Below, piece after piece: positions 1-6,492 of a DNA stretch of 10,772 nucleotides. The stretch is from NCBI GenBank assembly GCA_016874895.1, contig VGSX01000106.1, positions 1-10,772 on the forward strand, read 5' to 3'. The position numbers and the translations under genes were made by a program. How positions within the stretch are numbered: position 1 is the stretch's first letter; each line of letters opens with the position of its first letter. The notes under the pieces are model-generated. The model did not search any database. It was not told where the DNA came from and was given only the letters and a program-made list of their open reading frames with translations. This stretch comes from Deltaproteobacteria bacterium (GTDB lineage: Bacteria > Desulfobacterota > Desulfobaccia > Desulfobaccales > Desulfobaccaceae).

Positions 1-673
1 CGGCCTTGGCCTGTTGGGCCAGCAGAATGCCGTGGGCCTGGCGAGCCACTGCCGGGACCATGACGTAGCGGAAGGGGTTTTTATTAAAATGCCCCTGCCG
101 CTGCGGCGGGGTCACCTCTCCCAGGACCACCACGCCCCGGCTGTGATTGATGCGGGTGGTGGTGCGCAGGATCACCGGCAGTGACAGCCGCTCCGAGAGC
201 TCAAAGGCGTACCGGGTCATATCCTTGGCTTCCTGGGCGCTGCTGGGCTCCAGCATGGGCAGGCCCGAAAGCGTGGCGTAATAGCGGTTGTCCTGCTCGT
301 TCTGGCTGGAGAAAAGGGAAGGGTCGTCGGCCGACACCAGCACCAGGCCGCCCCTGACGCCGGAATAGGCCAGGGTCATCAGGGTGTCCGCGGCCACGTT
401 GACCCCCACGTGTTTCATGGAGCACATGGCCCGGAGACCCGAAGCCGCGGCGCCGGCGGCCACCTCCAAGGACACTTTTTCATTGGTGGAATATTCAAAA
501 TAAAGTTCGGATTCCTGGGAGATCTGATAAAAGCGGTCGGCGATTTCCGATGACGGGGTGCCGGGATAAGCTGCCGCCAGGGCCACCCCGGCTTCCAGGG
601 CCCCCCGCACGATGGCTTCGTTCCCCAACAGCAGGCGTTTTTCCCCCGCCTGACCGCTACGTAATGGATGCAT
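1..673 (-). CDS. iorA: Indolepyruvate:ferredoxin oxidoreductase alpha subunit, 5' part (runs off the window)
   Basis: This reading frame, open from an ATG at 673 to the window edge, encodes the first 224 residues of a protein whose family is usually about 600 long. The N-terminal thiamine-pyrophosphate fold is recognisable: YPGTPSSEI at residues 36-44, NEKVSLEVAAGAA from 64, and SMKHVGVNVAAD at 85-96, the conserved signature of IorA and related 2-oxoacid:ferredoxin oxidoreductases. With IorB the enzyme oxidatively decarboxylates aryl pyruvates (indolepyruvate, phenylpyruvate) to acyl-CoA and reduces ferredoxin in the cytoplasm, in aromatic amino acid fermentation or, run backwards, synthesis. 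The C-terminal ferredoxin domain and any iorB lie outside the window. The start is supported by GAGGT ending 5 bases before the ATG. A candidate promoter and palindromic operator lie upstream, so the gene probably begins its transcript. Family call is confident; substrate is inferred. Confidence 0.9.
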   Translation of the reverse strand, partial: MHPLRSGQAGEKRLLLGNEAIVRGALEAGVALAAAYPGTPSSEIADRFYQISQESELYFEYSTNEKVSLEVAAGAAASGLRAMCSMKHVGVNVAADTLMTLAYSGVRGGLVLVSADDPSLFSSQNEQDNRYYATLSGLPMLEPSSAQEAKDMTRYAFELSERLSLPVILRTTTRINHSRGVVVLGEVTPPQRQGHFNKNPFRYVMVPAVARQAHGILLAQQAKA

Positions 674-747
674 AACCAACCTCGAAACCGAGGCCAGAGG
701 TATCTTCGGACTCAGGCGCCAATGCCTCGGATGCAGTCTTTTTTTAA

Positions 748-767
748 GGTTTAGCAATTGCCAAACC
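748..767. promoter_or_regulatory. 20-bp near-perfect palindrome, putative operator upstream of iorA
   Basis: GGTTTAGCAATTGCCAAACC reads the same on both strands except for one symmetric position pair, giving 9 of 10 matched arm positions around a central AATT. It lies about 75 bases upstream of the iorA start and 15-35 bases downstream of the predicted transcription start, a typical place for a repressor site. There is no loop and no following T-run, so a protein-binding dyad is a better reading than a terminator. The cognate regulator is unknown and no gene for it is visible nearby. Confidence 0.4.
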
Positions 768-788
768 GATTTTTTGAATTACCATATT

Positions 789-817
789 AGAATAGCGGTT
801 ACAATAAAATTATGCAA
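789..817 (-). promoter_or_regulatory. Candidate sigma70-type promoter for iorA
   Basis: On the minus strand TTGCAT (-35, 812-817) and TATTCT (-10, 789-794) are 17 bases apart, each matching the consensus at 4 of 6 positions, within AT-rich DNA. Transcription would begin near 782, about 110 bases before the iorA start. The prediction rests only on spacing and consensus match. Confidence 0.35.
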
Positions 818-895
818 CTGCCACAGGTGCGGTTTACGCCTCTTGCGACTCTTAAACTATCGGGTTTTTGCCGGACAGTAAGCTTGGCTTGGACC

Positions 896-932
896 ACTCG
901 GCGTTCTCTGCGTCTCTGCGGTTGAATTTTTT
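896..932. repeat. Fragment resembling the widespread 'TCTCTGCG' intergenic repeat
   Basis: The stretch around TTCTCTGCGTCTCTGCGG (904-921) has an internal near-repeat (CTCTGCG at 905-911 and 914-920, 9 bases apart), followed by GTTGAA and a T-run. It matches, from memory, an intergenic motif found scattered through genomes of many unrelated environmental bacteria, whose function is unsettled. Only one copy lies in the window, so its repetitive nature cannot be shown here. Confidence 0.4.
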
Positions 933-1009
933 ACACCGGGTGAGACATGCAGCCCAAGGGGGCCTATTCGGGACACCTAATACGTTCTCTTCTGGCAGTT
1001 GGGAGGGCC

Positions 1010-1846
1010 ATGTTCGGTATTGTCATAGCCTTATTAGTGGCCATTGCCATCTTCACCCTGGCCACCGTGCGGGAAAGTATGGTGGAACGGCTGTTCATCT
1101 TTTTTCCCACCCGGAGTTTGGATTACCTGCCCTCGCAGATGGGCCTGGATTGCCGGGAAATCTTTTTTACCACGGCCGACGGCATCCGCCTCCATGCCTG
1201 GTATGCCCCGGCTGGTGCGACGGCCCCGGTGATCTTACATTGTCACGGCAATGGCGGCAACATCAGCCACCGGCTGGGGCTCATGGCGGCTCTGCAACGG
1301 GTGGGGTTTGGGGTGTTTCTTTTTGATTATCGGGGCTATGGCTTGAGTCAGGGGACGGCCAGCGAAACCGGAGTGTATGAGGATGCCCGGGCGGCCTACC
1401 GCTATCTAGTGGAGGAACTGCACCTGCCGCCGGACCGGATTGTCATTGCCGGCCACTCCCTGGGAGGGGTGGTGGCCGCCAAACTGGCTGCCGAGGTCCC
1501 GGCCCGGGCCCTGATCATCGAATCGACCTTTACCAATGTGGGTGACATGGCCCGGCAGCATTATTTCTGGCTGCCGACCCGCCGGCTATGGGCCGATAAA
1601 TTCAATGCCCTGAAATGGCTGCGGGATGCCCCTATCCCCAAACTTGTAGTGCATGGGGCCCGTGATGATATTGTCCCGTATCATCTAGGCCAAAAACTTT
1701 ATGACCTGGCCGCGGAACCCAAAACCTTTCACACCGTAACCGGCGCCGGGCATAATGATCTCTATGAGGTGGGGGGCGAAGCCTATTTCCTTTTTCTGAA
1801 ATCATTTATCGAAAAAGCCCCGGAAAAAAGTCTTGCAAAAAAGTAA
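1010..1846 (+). CDS. Membrane-anchored alpha/beta hydrolase (Bem46/ABHD13-like serine hydrolase)
   Basis: The 278-residue protein starts with one hydrophobic segment (residues 2-20), then ESMVERLFIFFPTRSL, which typifies N-terminally anchored hydrolases of the Bem46/ABHD13 group. The catalytic machinery is complete: oxyanion-type HCHGNGG at 77-83, nucleophile elbow GHSLGG with Ser150, acid Asp219 in HGARDDIVP, and His248 in GAGHNDL. It should hydrolyse an ester, thioester or similar bond on the periplasmic face or at the inner membrane; the substrate cannot be read from sequence. The frame is also open from an ATG at 947, adding 21 residues. I prefer 1010 because GGAGG precedes it, the anchor begins directly there, and the extra codons (CTA, ATA, AGG) are unlike the rest of the gene; 947 remains possible. 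No operon partner is evident: the next gene starts 64 bases later. Confidence 0.85.
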   Translation: MFGIVIALLVAIAIFTLATVRESMVERLFIFFPTRSLDYLPSQMGLDCREIFFTTADGIRLHAWYAPAGATAPVILHCHGNGGNISHRLGLMAALQRVGFGVFLFDYRGYGLSQGTASETGVYEDARAAYRYLVEELHLPPDRIVIAGHSLGGVVAAKLAAEVPARALIIESTFTNVGDMARQHYFWLPTRRLWADKFNALKWLRDAPIPKLVVHGARDDIVPYHLGQKLYDLAAEPKTFHTVTGAGHNDLYEVGGEAYFLFLKSFIEKAPEKSLAKK

Positions 1847-1910
1847 GGAGACGTTTATATATCACTTTCGTTAGCTGCTTGCTTATCCGGGTAGAACTCA
1901 TGGAAAGGGG

Positions 1911-2366
1911 ATGGTAGTGAGAGAAGTTGGGGAGCTCCGTTTCAGCCAGGACCACCTCTGGGCCCGCTTGGAAGCAGATGGTCGCGTCACCATCGGTATC
2001 TCGGATTATCTCCAGGAAAACCTGGGGGAAATTTATGGCCTGCAGTTGCCGGAAGAGGGTGAAGAGCTCGTCAAGGACGAGGCTTTCAGCATTATTGAGG
2101 CCCAGGGCGGTAAAGAAGAACTTCTGGCCCCCGTCTCCGGTGAAATCGTGGAAGTGAATTACGAACTGCACGAGGTGCCGGAATTAGTCAATGAAGAGCC
2201 CTATATCGACGGCTGGCTGCTGCGCCTGGAACTGACCGCGCCGGCCGACTTTGACGAACTGCTCACCGAAGATGAATATGAAGAGTATTTAAAGGAAATG
2301 GAGGAATACGATCTTGACGAGGATTTTGAAGAGGATTACCCTGAGGAAGAAGAAGATGAAGAGTAG
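1911..2366 (+). CDS. Glycine cleavage H-protein-like (lipoyl-domain fold) protein lacking the usual lipoyl lysine
   Basis: The 151-residue product aligns with GcvH: FSQDHLWARLE at 11-21, VTIGISDYLQENLGEI at 26-41, and APVSGEIVEVN at 73-83. H proteins carry lipoate on a Lys eight residues before the Pro of the PVSG segment (ESVKA...APVSG). An ungapped alignment puts Gly66 there (IEAQGGKEELLAPVSG), and the nearest lysine, Lys68, is two residues off. The last 35 or so residues are mostly Glu/Asp (ending PEEEEDEE), an extension beyond the usual roughly 125-130 residues. No gcvT or gcvP is adjacent, so a role in glycine cleavage is doubtful; a lipoate-independent binding role is possible. The AGGGG at 1906-1910 touches the ATG at 1911 but is 6 bases before an in-frame GTG at 1917, which may be the true start. 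resB starts 144 bases downstream. Confidence 0.8.
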   Translation: MVVREVGELRFSQDHLWARLEADGRVTIGISDYLQENLGEIYGLQLPEEGEELVKDEAFSIIEAQGGKEELLAPVSGEIVEVNYELHEVPELVNEEPYIDGWLLRLELTAPADFDELLTEDEYEEYLKEMEEYDLDEDFEEDYPEEEEDEE

Positions 2367-2445
2367 GTCGGGATCATGACGCTCGGGTTTTCGATGTTTT
2401 CCTCCTGCCTCCGGTTGTTGCACCCGCTAACGCCTCGAAAGTTCG

Positions 2446-2451
2446 TATAAT
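2446..2451 (+). promoter_or_regulatory. Perfect -10 hexamer (TATAAT) upstream of resB
   Basis: TATAAT lies 60 bases upstream of the resB start in the 144-bp gap after the H-protein-like gene. No good -35 hexamer is found 16-18 bases further up (the nearest, TTGCAC at 2418-2423, is 22 bases away), so it may be an activator-dependent promoter or chance. It is the only promoter-like signal seen in this gap. Confidence 0.3.
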
Positions 2452-2510
2452 ATTAGATTGCAGCTGTTCCTTCCTTGCCACCGACAGATATAACTTAAAG
2501 GCGTAATCAG

Positions 2511-3836
2511 ATGTTGTCCCGATTGTGGGATGGTCTCACCTCCATCCGTCTGGCCCTGCTCACCCTCTTCCTGCTGGCCGTGGGCGGTTTAATCGGCACC
2601 CTGCTGCCCCAGGGGCAGCCCTGGGAATTTTATCAGGAAAGGTTCGGCCAGCTGCCGGCCCAAATCTACTGGCGCCTGGGCCTGCACGATATTTACCGCA
2701 GCCCGTTGTTTCTGAGTGTCATCGGCCTGCTCAGCCTGAATCTGACGGCCTGCTCCCTGAAACGGCTGCCCGAGGTCCTGCGCCTCCTGCGGAGCCGACC
2801 GGCCCCGGAGGCGTATAAGAAGCTTCCTCAGCGGTTGCAGCTTAACCTCTCCCGCCAGGATGCCGCGTCCCTTCAGAATCTGGAGAGCCGGCTCAGCCGT
2901 TCCCTGGGCCGCCCCACGGTAGTGGTGGGGGAGCAGGAAACCACCTGGCATCTCTTCCGGCGGGGGCGTTGGGGTCGATTGGGGCCATATCTGATCCACC
3001 TGAGTATCATTGTGATTATCTCAGGGGCCATGCTCGGCAATATCTGGGGCTTCCAGGGACAGTTGGAGCTGCTGGAGGGGGAGACCGGCAATATCCTGAC
3101 CCTCAATGACCCGCCCGGCCGGAAGCCCCTGGATTTCGGCGTCCGGCTGGATCGTTTTCAGGTAAGCTTTTATCCCAACGGTACTCCCCAGGAATTCCGC
3201 TCGGACCTGACCTTTATCAAAGACGGGCAGGAAGTCCGGCAGGCCATCTGTCGGGTCAATGATCCGGTTACCTTCGAGGATATCACTTTTTATCAGTCCA
3301 CTTACCAGGCCAGGCCCCGGGGCGCCGTCACCCTGCAGGTCACTCTGGATGATAAAACCTACACCTTGGAAGCCCCCTTGCGGCAGCGGCTCAATCTCCC
3401 GGATGATAAGGGCATGGTCATCGTCTGGCGTTTGGAGAGCAATATCAGCGGCCTGGGACCGGCCGTGCAGTTGGCCTATCGGCCGGAAGGAGGAGGTCAT
3501 CCCCTGCTTTTCTGGGTCCTGGCCGACTCTTCCCTGAGGCAACCGCCCCAGCCCGGACCCCATATTTTTCGCGTGGAGAACCTGGACCTGACATATAGTT
3601 CGGGCCTGCTGGTCAAATACGATCCCGGCGTTTACGTGGTCTATGCCGGCTTTATCCTACTGCTGCCGGGATTCTGGCTGGCCTTTTTCGTCCCCCGGCA
3701 GCGCTGGGCCGTGGCAGTACGTCCCCAGGGCAAAGGGGGGTACAGCATCACGGTGTATGGCGTCGGTGACCGGCAGAAATTCGCTTTTCAGCGGCGGCTG
3801 GCCGGGTTGCAGGGCAAATTAGAGGAATTGGCATGA
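2511..3836 (+). CDS. resB: System II cytochrome c biogenesis protein ResB (Ccs1)
   Basis: The 441-residue protein has the ResB layout: two N-terminal membrane segments (about 13-33 and 65-82), a third at 157-178 (LGPYLIHLSIIVIISGAML, with the conserved His163), a large periplasmic domain containing the family motif DITFYQSTYQ (257-266), and a C-terminal membrane segment (VYVVYAGFILLLPGFWLAFF). Together with CcsB/ResC it carries haem across the inner membrane and attaches it to CXXCH motifs of apocytochromes c. It overlaps ccsB by 4 bases, so the two are probably translationally coupled. Neither the thiol-redox partners (CcdA, ResA) nor an apocytochrome gene is in the window. The ribosome-binding site is weak. 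The length is typical for bacterial ResB. Confidence 0.93.
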   Translation: MLSRLWDGLTSIRLALLTLFLLAVGGLIGTLLPQGQPWEFYQERFGQLPAQIYWRLGLHDIYRSPLFLSVIGLLSLNLTACSLKRLPEVLRLLRSRPAPEAYKKLPQRLQLNLSRQDAASLQNLESRLSRSLGRPTVVVGEQETTWHLFRRGRWGRLGPYLIHLSIIVIISGAMLGNIWGFQGQLELLEGETGNILTLNDPPGRKPLDFGVRLDRFQVSFYPNGTPQEFRSDLTFIKDGQEVRQAICRVNDPVTFEDITFYQSTYQARPRGAVTLQVTLDDKTYTLEAPLRQRLNLPDDKGMVIVWRLESNISGLGPAVQLAYRPEGGGHPLLFWVLADSSLRQPPQPGPHIFRVENLDLTYSSGLLVKYDPGVYVVYAGFILLLPGFWLAFFVPRQRWAVAVRPQGKGGYSITVYGVGDRQKFAFQRRLAGLQGKLEELA

Positions 3837-4666
3837 GTTCCAAACTCTTGGGATGGGTTGTGCTTTTCTACTTCATCGGTGGCCTGATCTTTCTGGTGGC
3901 CGCGGTCTTTCAGCAAAGGCAGCTCAACAGGATCGCCCAGGGCGCCACTCTCCTGGGCTTCGGGGTACACACCGTGAGCCTGCTCTGGCGGTGGCTTGAA
4001 TCCCACCAGATGAGCATCGGGCGGGCGCCGCTCTCCAACTTTTACGAATCCCTGGTCTTCTTTTCCTGGGCCGTCATCTGTGTCTCATACGTGTCTTTTT
4101 GGCGGCAGGGGCGGGACTATATCGGCAGTTTCGTAGCTTTCCTGGCCTGCCTGATTCTGGCCTACGCCTCCTTCGGGGGGCATGCCACCCAGATCATGCC
4201 CCTGATGCCGGCCCTGAAAAGCAACTGGCTGATTATTCACGTGGTCACCTGTTTTCTGGGTTATGCCGCCTTTGCCCTGGGGTTCGGCGCCGCCCTGCTG
4301 TATTTCTTCCTGGCCCGGTCCGCCAATCCCGGCGCCAAAGAGAAGGACTCCCTGAGAAGGGCGCAGGAATTGGATGAGCTGATTTACCGGGCCATCGTCA
4401 TCGGGTTTTTCATGCTTACCCTGGGCATCCTCACAGGGGCGGTGTGGGCCGAATCCGCCTGGGGGCGCTATTGGAGCTGGGACCCTAAGGAGACCTGGTC
4501 CCTCATTACCTGGCTGATTTACGCCCTCCTGCTGCATGCCAGGTTGGTGCGGGGCTGGCAGGGAAAAAGGATCGCCCTGCTGGCGGTGGTGGGTTTTATG
4601 GCCGTCTTGTTCACCTATTTCGGGGTCAGTTTCCTGCTGCCCGGCCTGCATGCTTATTTGACCTGA
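3833..4666 (+). CDS. ccsB: Cytochrome c biogenesis protein CcsB/ResC (CcsA-type haem handling)
   Basis: This 277-residue, multi-membrane-span protein (about eight hydrophobic segments) contains the tryptophan-rich WWD haem-binding motif at 210-222 (WGRYWSWDPKETW). Flanking histidines His136 (IIHVVTCFLGY) and His235 (LLLHARL) are the expected external haem ligands; His46 is a further candidate. It forms the haem channel and synthetase of System II with ResB. The start is secure: AGAGGA sits 6 bases upstream, and the ATG overlaps the resB stop as ATGA, so the two are co-translated. Nothing follows it on this strand; the next coding DNA is convergent. No clear intrinsic terminator lies downstream. 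Confidence 0.93.
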   Translation: MSSKLLGWVVLFYFIGGLIFLVAAVFQQRQLNRIAQGATLLGFGVHTVSLLWRWLESHQMSIGRAPLSNFYESLVFFSWAVICVSYVSFWRQGRDYIGSFVAFLACLILAYASFGGHATQIMPLMPALKSNWLIIHVVTCFLGYAAFALGFGAALLYFFLARSANPGAKEKDSLRRAQELDELIYRAIVIGFFMLTLGILTGAVWAESAWGRYWSWDPKETWSLITWLIYALLLHARLVRGWQGKRIALLAVVGFMAVLFTYFGVSFLLPGLHAYLT

Positions 4667-4717
4667 CAGGTGATTCCCCCGGGGCACTGGCCTAAGGCCT
4701 CACTTTGGCGCCGGTTC

Positions 4718-4974
4718 TTAGTTACACAAAACCGGAACAACCTGTTCTTTGTTAAAACACGAAAACTGCCACGGTTTGAGGATCACTTCTTCGAGGGATC
4801 GGCCCCACCAGCCAGGTTTCAGGGCCCGGTTAATGATGGCATGCCCGATTCCCTGAAGAGTCTGGCTGGGTTCCCCCCGGGCTTCGCCGAAGAGAACCAT
4901 GGCAGGAGTCGCAGGTCGGAGTGAGCCGCAAAATCCTTGCCGGAGTCAGGAAGAAGTTCCTGTGGGGTTGGCAT
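4718..4974 (-). pseudogene. Frameshifted, truncated SleB-type cell-wall hydrolase
   Basis: From 4900 to 4718 the minus strand encodes GEARGEPSQTLQGIG, INRALKPGWWGRSLEEVI and PWQFSC, the conserved N-terminal half of the SleB/Cell_Hydrolase_2 domain (spore-cortex or phage-type peptidoglycan hydrolases, with the catalytic Glu in EARGE). A properly spaced start exists upstream in another frame: ATG at 4974 with AAGGA 7 bases before it, giving MPTPQELLPDSGKDF and HSDLRLL. Adding one base near 4905 (CTGCC to CTGGCC) joins the frames as LRLLAMVLFGEARGE, so a one-base deletion is the simplest explanation; a sequencing error is possible. After QFSC the frame stops within 10 residues, so the C-terminal half of the domain (the family's GAthY and HrF region) is gone. 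It starts 36 bases after the cusB-like stop on the same strand and ends 51 bases from ccsB. Confidence 0.7.
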
Positions 4975-5010
4975 TTTATTATCCTTCCAGGGGCTATTTT
5001 TCCGCTTTTT

Positions 5011-6492
5011 TTAATGATGCTGATGTCCGGGCATGGGCGCCGGTGCCTGGTCTCCTTTTTCCGGCTCCCCGGCTTTAAGCATCAGGGCCCTGGCCTCCCG
5101 GAAGCGGGACTCGGAATCGAACAGGAACTGGGCTGAGGTCACCACCTCCTCGCCGCCCTGCAGACCGGAAAGGACCTGGCGCTGGCCGTCTTCGCCGTAG
5201 AGGCCCAGCTTCACCTCCCGGGGCTCAAAGCGGCCCTGCCCCAGGGCGATGAAAACATGCTGTTTTTCCCCCGTATCCAGGATGGCTTCCACGGGGAGCA
5301 CCGGGGCCACCCCTGTGGCCGGGACCTGGATCTCCACCTGGGCGAACATGTCCGGTTTGAGTCGGAGTTTGGGGTTGGGAAAGGTCAGGCGCACCCGGGC
5401 GGTGCGGGTGGGGCCGCTGAGATAAGGATAAATGTAGTTCACCCGGCCCTCAAAGGTTTCATCAGGCAGCGACGTCAAGGTCATGCGGGCCTGCTGGCCC
5501 ACCTTGATCCAGGGCAGTTCATATTCATAGACGTCGGCCTCCACCCAGACGGTGCCTAGGTCGGCCACTTCCAGGAGGGGAGCGCCGGCGGCCACATACT
5601 GGCCTTCTGTGACCCACCGCTTGGTGACGATGCCGTTCACCGGGGAATCCAGGGTGAGATGTTTCCTGACGTCCCCGGTGGCCTCCAGGGCCGCGATCTG
5701 GGCGGCGGGGATGTCCCAGTTGAGCAGGCGTTGCCGGGAAGCCTGGACGAGCCGCCGGGCGCCCTCAGGCAATTCCGGGAAAGAGCTCTGTGCCAAAGCC
5801 CGGGCATTGTTCCGGGCCAGGAGATACTCCTGCTGGGCCGAGACGAGTTCCGGGCTGTACAGGCTCAGGAGCGGCTGGCCCCGGCGGATGGGGTCGCCGG
5901 TGGCCCGGACGTGGAGTTTTTCCACCCAGCCGCCGATTTTGGTGGTCACCTGGGAGAGCTGGCGTTCATCAAAGGACACCCGGCTCACTGCCCGTATGGT
6001 GCGGACCAGGGGCTTGACCTGCACCGTGGCGGTGCGCACCCCCATGGTCTGGATCATGCCGGGGTTGACCACGATGACCCCGGGCGGGGTGTCGCCGCTG
6101 GCATCGTCCTCATAAACGGGCACCAGGTCCATGCCGCAGGGGGCCTTGCCGGGCTTATCCCGTACATAGGTAGGGTCCATAGGGGAAATCCAATATTTGA
6201 TTTTCGGCTCTCCTGAGGCCCGCTGGAGGGCGGCGGGAACCCCGGGATCGCCCTCATACACCGGCACCAGCTCCTGGCCTTGAGGGTCCTGGCCCGGTTC
6301 CAAGCGGTAATAAGAGGGGTCCGTGGGGGACACATAACACAGGATTTTTTTTTCTTTTGGGGCCGTATCAGTATGGCTATCATGGCGCATGAAGCGATAG
6401 CCCTGATAATAAAAGACCGCTGCTGCGCCCAGGACCACCAGGATGCCGGCAAACATACCCCCCAAAAGAGTAAAAGCAGGGGTTCGGTTCAT
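5011..6492 (-). CDS. cusB: RND efflux periplasmic adaptor, CusB-type, with two N-terminal metal-binding modules
   Basis: The 493-residue membrane-fusion protein has an N-terminal anchor/signal (about 8-29) and two tandem heavy-metal-binding modules: one degenerate (49-81, SPTDPSYYRLEPG) and one intact (97-129, SPMDPTYVRDKPG with PCGMDLVPVYE). The adaptor core follows (VRTATVQVK, then GWVEKLHVRATGDPIRRGQPL), with hairpin, lipoyl-like and beta-barrel parts and a Met/His C-terminus (MPGHQHH). It should link an inner-membrane RND pump to TolC and pass Cu(I)/Ag(I) or other soft metals to it. Its ATG overlaps the upstream tolC-like stop as ATGA. The usual downstream pump gene is missing: only the SleB remnant follows. 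Function therefore needs a pump encoded elsewhere, or the set is a decaying remnant. Metal specificity is inferred from the Met/Cys-rich module. Confidence 0.88.
   Translation of the reverse strand: MNRTPAFTLLGGMFAGILVVLGAAAVFYYQGYRFMRHDSHTDTAPKEKKILCYVSPTDPSYYRLEPGQDPQGQELVPVYEGDPGVPAALQRASGEPKIKYWISPMDPTYVRDKPGKAPCGMDLVPVYEDDASGDTPPGVIVVNPGMIQTMGVRTATVQVKPLVRTIRAVSRVSFDERQLSQVTTKIGGWVEKLHVRATGDPIRRGQPLLSLYSPELVSAQQEYLLARNNARALAQSSFPELPEGARRLVQASRQRLLNWDIPAAQIAALEATGDVRKHLTLDSPVNGIVTKRWVTEGQYVAAGAPLLEVADLGTVWVEADVYEYELPWIKVGQQARMTLTSLPDETFEGRVNYIYPYLSGPTRTARVRLTFPNPKLRLKPDMFAQVEIQVPATGVAPVLPVEAILDTGEKQHVFIALGQGRFEPREVKLGLYGEDGQRQVLSGLQGGEEVVTSAQFLFDSESRFREARALMLKAGEPEKGDQAPAPMPGHQHH

Noticed and set aside
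4689..4699. GGCCTAAGGCC palindrome downstream of ccsB
   Set aside because: Too short to make a stable hairpin once a loop is allowed, with no T-run after it.
4711..4735. CCGGTT...AACCGG inverted repeat (13-base loop) as a terminator between ccsB and the SleB relic
   Set aside because: The stem is only 6 bp, the loop is large and there is no T-run on either side; it may be chance.
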